A DNA stretch of 64,000 nt, from NCBI RefSeq assembly GCF_000478985.1, contig NZ_AWXB01000041.1, positions 91,976 through 155,975 on the forward strand, written 5' to 3'. Under the pieces are notes generated by a model. That model did no database searches, was not told the DNA's origin, and worked only from the letters and a program-made list of their open reading frames with translations. The DNA is from Peptoniphilus sp. BV3C26 (GTDB lineage Bacteria; Bacillota; Clostridia; Tissierellales; Peptoniphilaceae). Position 1 is the stretch's first letter, and every line of letters begins with the position of its first letter. This document shows positions 63,643 through 64,000 of the stretch, one piece after another. A program made the translations under genes and the position numbers.

Positions 63643-64000
63643 TTAGTCTAATAATTTTGATACAACGCCTGATGCTACTGTTCTTCCACCTTCTCTTATG
63701 GCGAATCTTAATCCTTCATCCATTGCGATTGGTGTTATTAGTTCTACTGTGAATGTTGCGTTGTCTCCTGGCATTACCATTTCTACTCCTTCTGGTAGTT
63801 CAATGTTGCCTGTTACGTCTGTTGTTCTGAAGTAGAATTGTGGTCTGTATCCGTTAAAGAATGGGGTGTGTCTTCCGCCTTCTTCTTTTGTTAGTACGTA
63901 TACTTCTCCTTGGAATTTCTTGTGAGGATGTATTGTGCCTGGTTTTGCTAATACTTGGCCTCTTTCGATTTCGTTTCTTTGTACTCCTCTTAGTAATAGT
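63643..64000 (-). CDS. tuf: Elongation factor Tu, C-terminal part (runs off the window)
   Basis: The minus-strand frame encodes the last ~118 residues of EF-Tu: [74 protein letters not shown] and the end [20 protein letters not shown]. Domains II (end) and III are covered. EF-Tu delivers aminoacyl-tRNA to the ribosome. The start is beyond base 64000. Codon choice is strongly biased, as expected for a highly expressed gene. Confidence 0.98.
   Translation of the reverse strand, partial: LLLRGVQRNEIERGQVLAKPGTIHPHKKFQGEVYVLTKEEGGRHTPFFNGYRPQFYFRTTDVTGNIELPEGVEMVMPGDNATFTVELITPIAMDEGLRFAIREGGRTVASGVVSKLLD

Overview
The window looks like the chromosome of a low-GC Gram-positive anaerobe of the Tissierellia/Clostridia kind. 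A Peptoniphilaceae member (Peptoniphilus, Anaerococcus or Parvimonas-like) is my best guess. The reasons are the very AT-rich DNA, strong AGGAGG ribosome sites, a CtsR heat-shock operator, carbamate kinase, peptide and 5-oxoproline catabolism, and a giant SLH-anchored protein with InlB-type and GYVxVxF repeats. The genus is inference; no rRNA is present.

Layout. 1-2.5 kb: the end of a ThiE-type gene, a DUF4300-like lipoprotein and exonuclease III. 2.7-3.85 kb: decayed phage head genes lying against the distal end of a CRISPR array. 3.9-14.7 kb: a complete type I-B CRISPR-Cas locus on the minus strand (cas6-cas8b-cas7-cas5-cas3-cas4-cas1-cas2, then an array of 28 repeats). cas8b carries a one-base frameshift in an A7 tract. 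Just upstream of the cas promoter sits a two-repeat degenerate mini-array. Its pseudo-spacer begins with 11 nt that match, next to a TCA PAM, the cas promoter/5' leader. This is the architecture of a CreR-type cas-repressing crRNA and is the main discovery of the window. 14.7-19.4 kb: a Fe/phosphonate/polyamine-type ABC transporter operon ending in an MBL-fold hydrolase. 19.5-23.1 kb: a dnaJ-like gene and clpB under a CtsR box. 23.3-29.7 kb: an envelope/RNA operon (136-aa protein, alpha/beta hydrolase, membrane-anchored MurF, Ddl, RNase R, SmpB). 29.8-34.1 kb: glutaredoxin, a disrupted amidase gene, carbamate kinase, DJ-1 protein, lipid kinase and tRNA-Thr. 34.2-36.5 kb: a second collapsed prophage island (minor head ART domain, scaffold, capsid start fused by deletion to a glycosidase fragment, and a tRNA-Lys-like relic). 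36.5-46.5 kb: a ten-gene operon joining Map and TPR housekeeping functions to 5-oxoproline/peptide metabolism (GGCT, M14 peptidase, DUF969/DUF979 transporter, Pcp). 46.6-52.5 kb: a YhcC-like radical SAM gene followed by a Dpp/Opp peptide ABC transporter. 52.8-62.1 kb: one 3111-codon surface protein gene. 62.4-63.55 kb: a tandem block of REP-like palindromes. 63.6-64 kb: the 3' end of tuf.

How the parts relate. The peptide importer, M14 peptidase, Pcp, GGCT and 5-oxoproline transporter describe an amino-acid-fermenting lifestyle. The CRISPR locus sits among phage wreckage. At least three reading frames (cas8b, the ABC permease, the amidase gene) break at A/T homopolymers of seven, so homopolymer sequencing error must be excluded before these genes are called dead.
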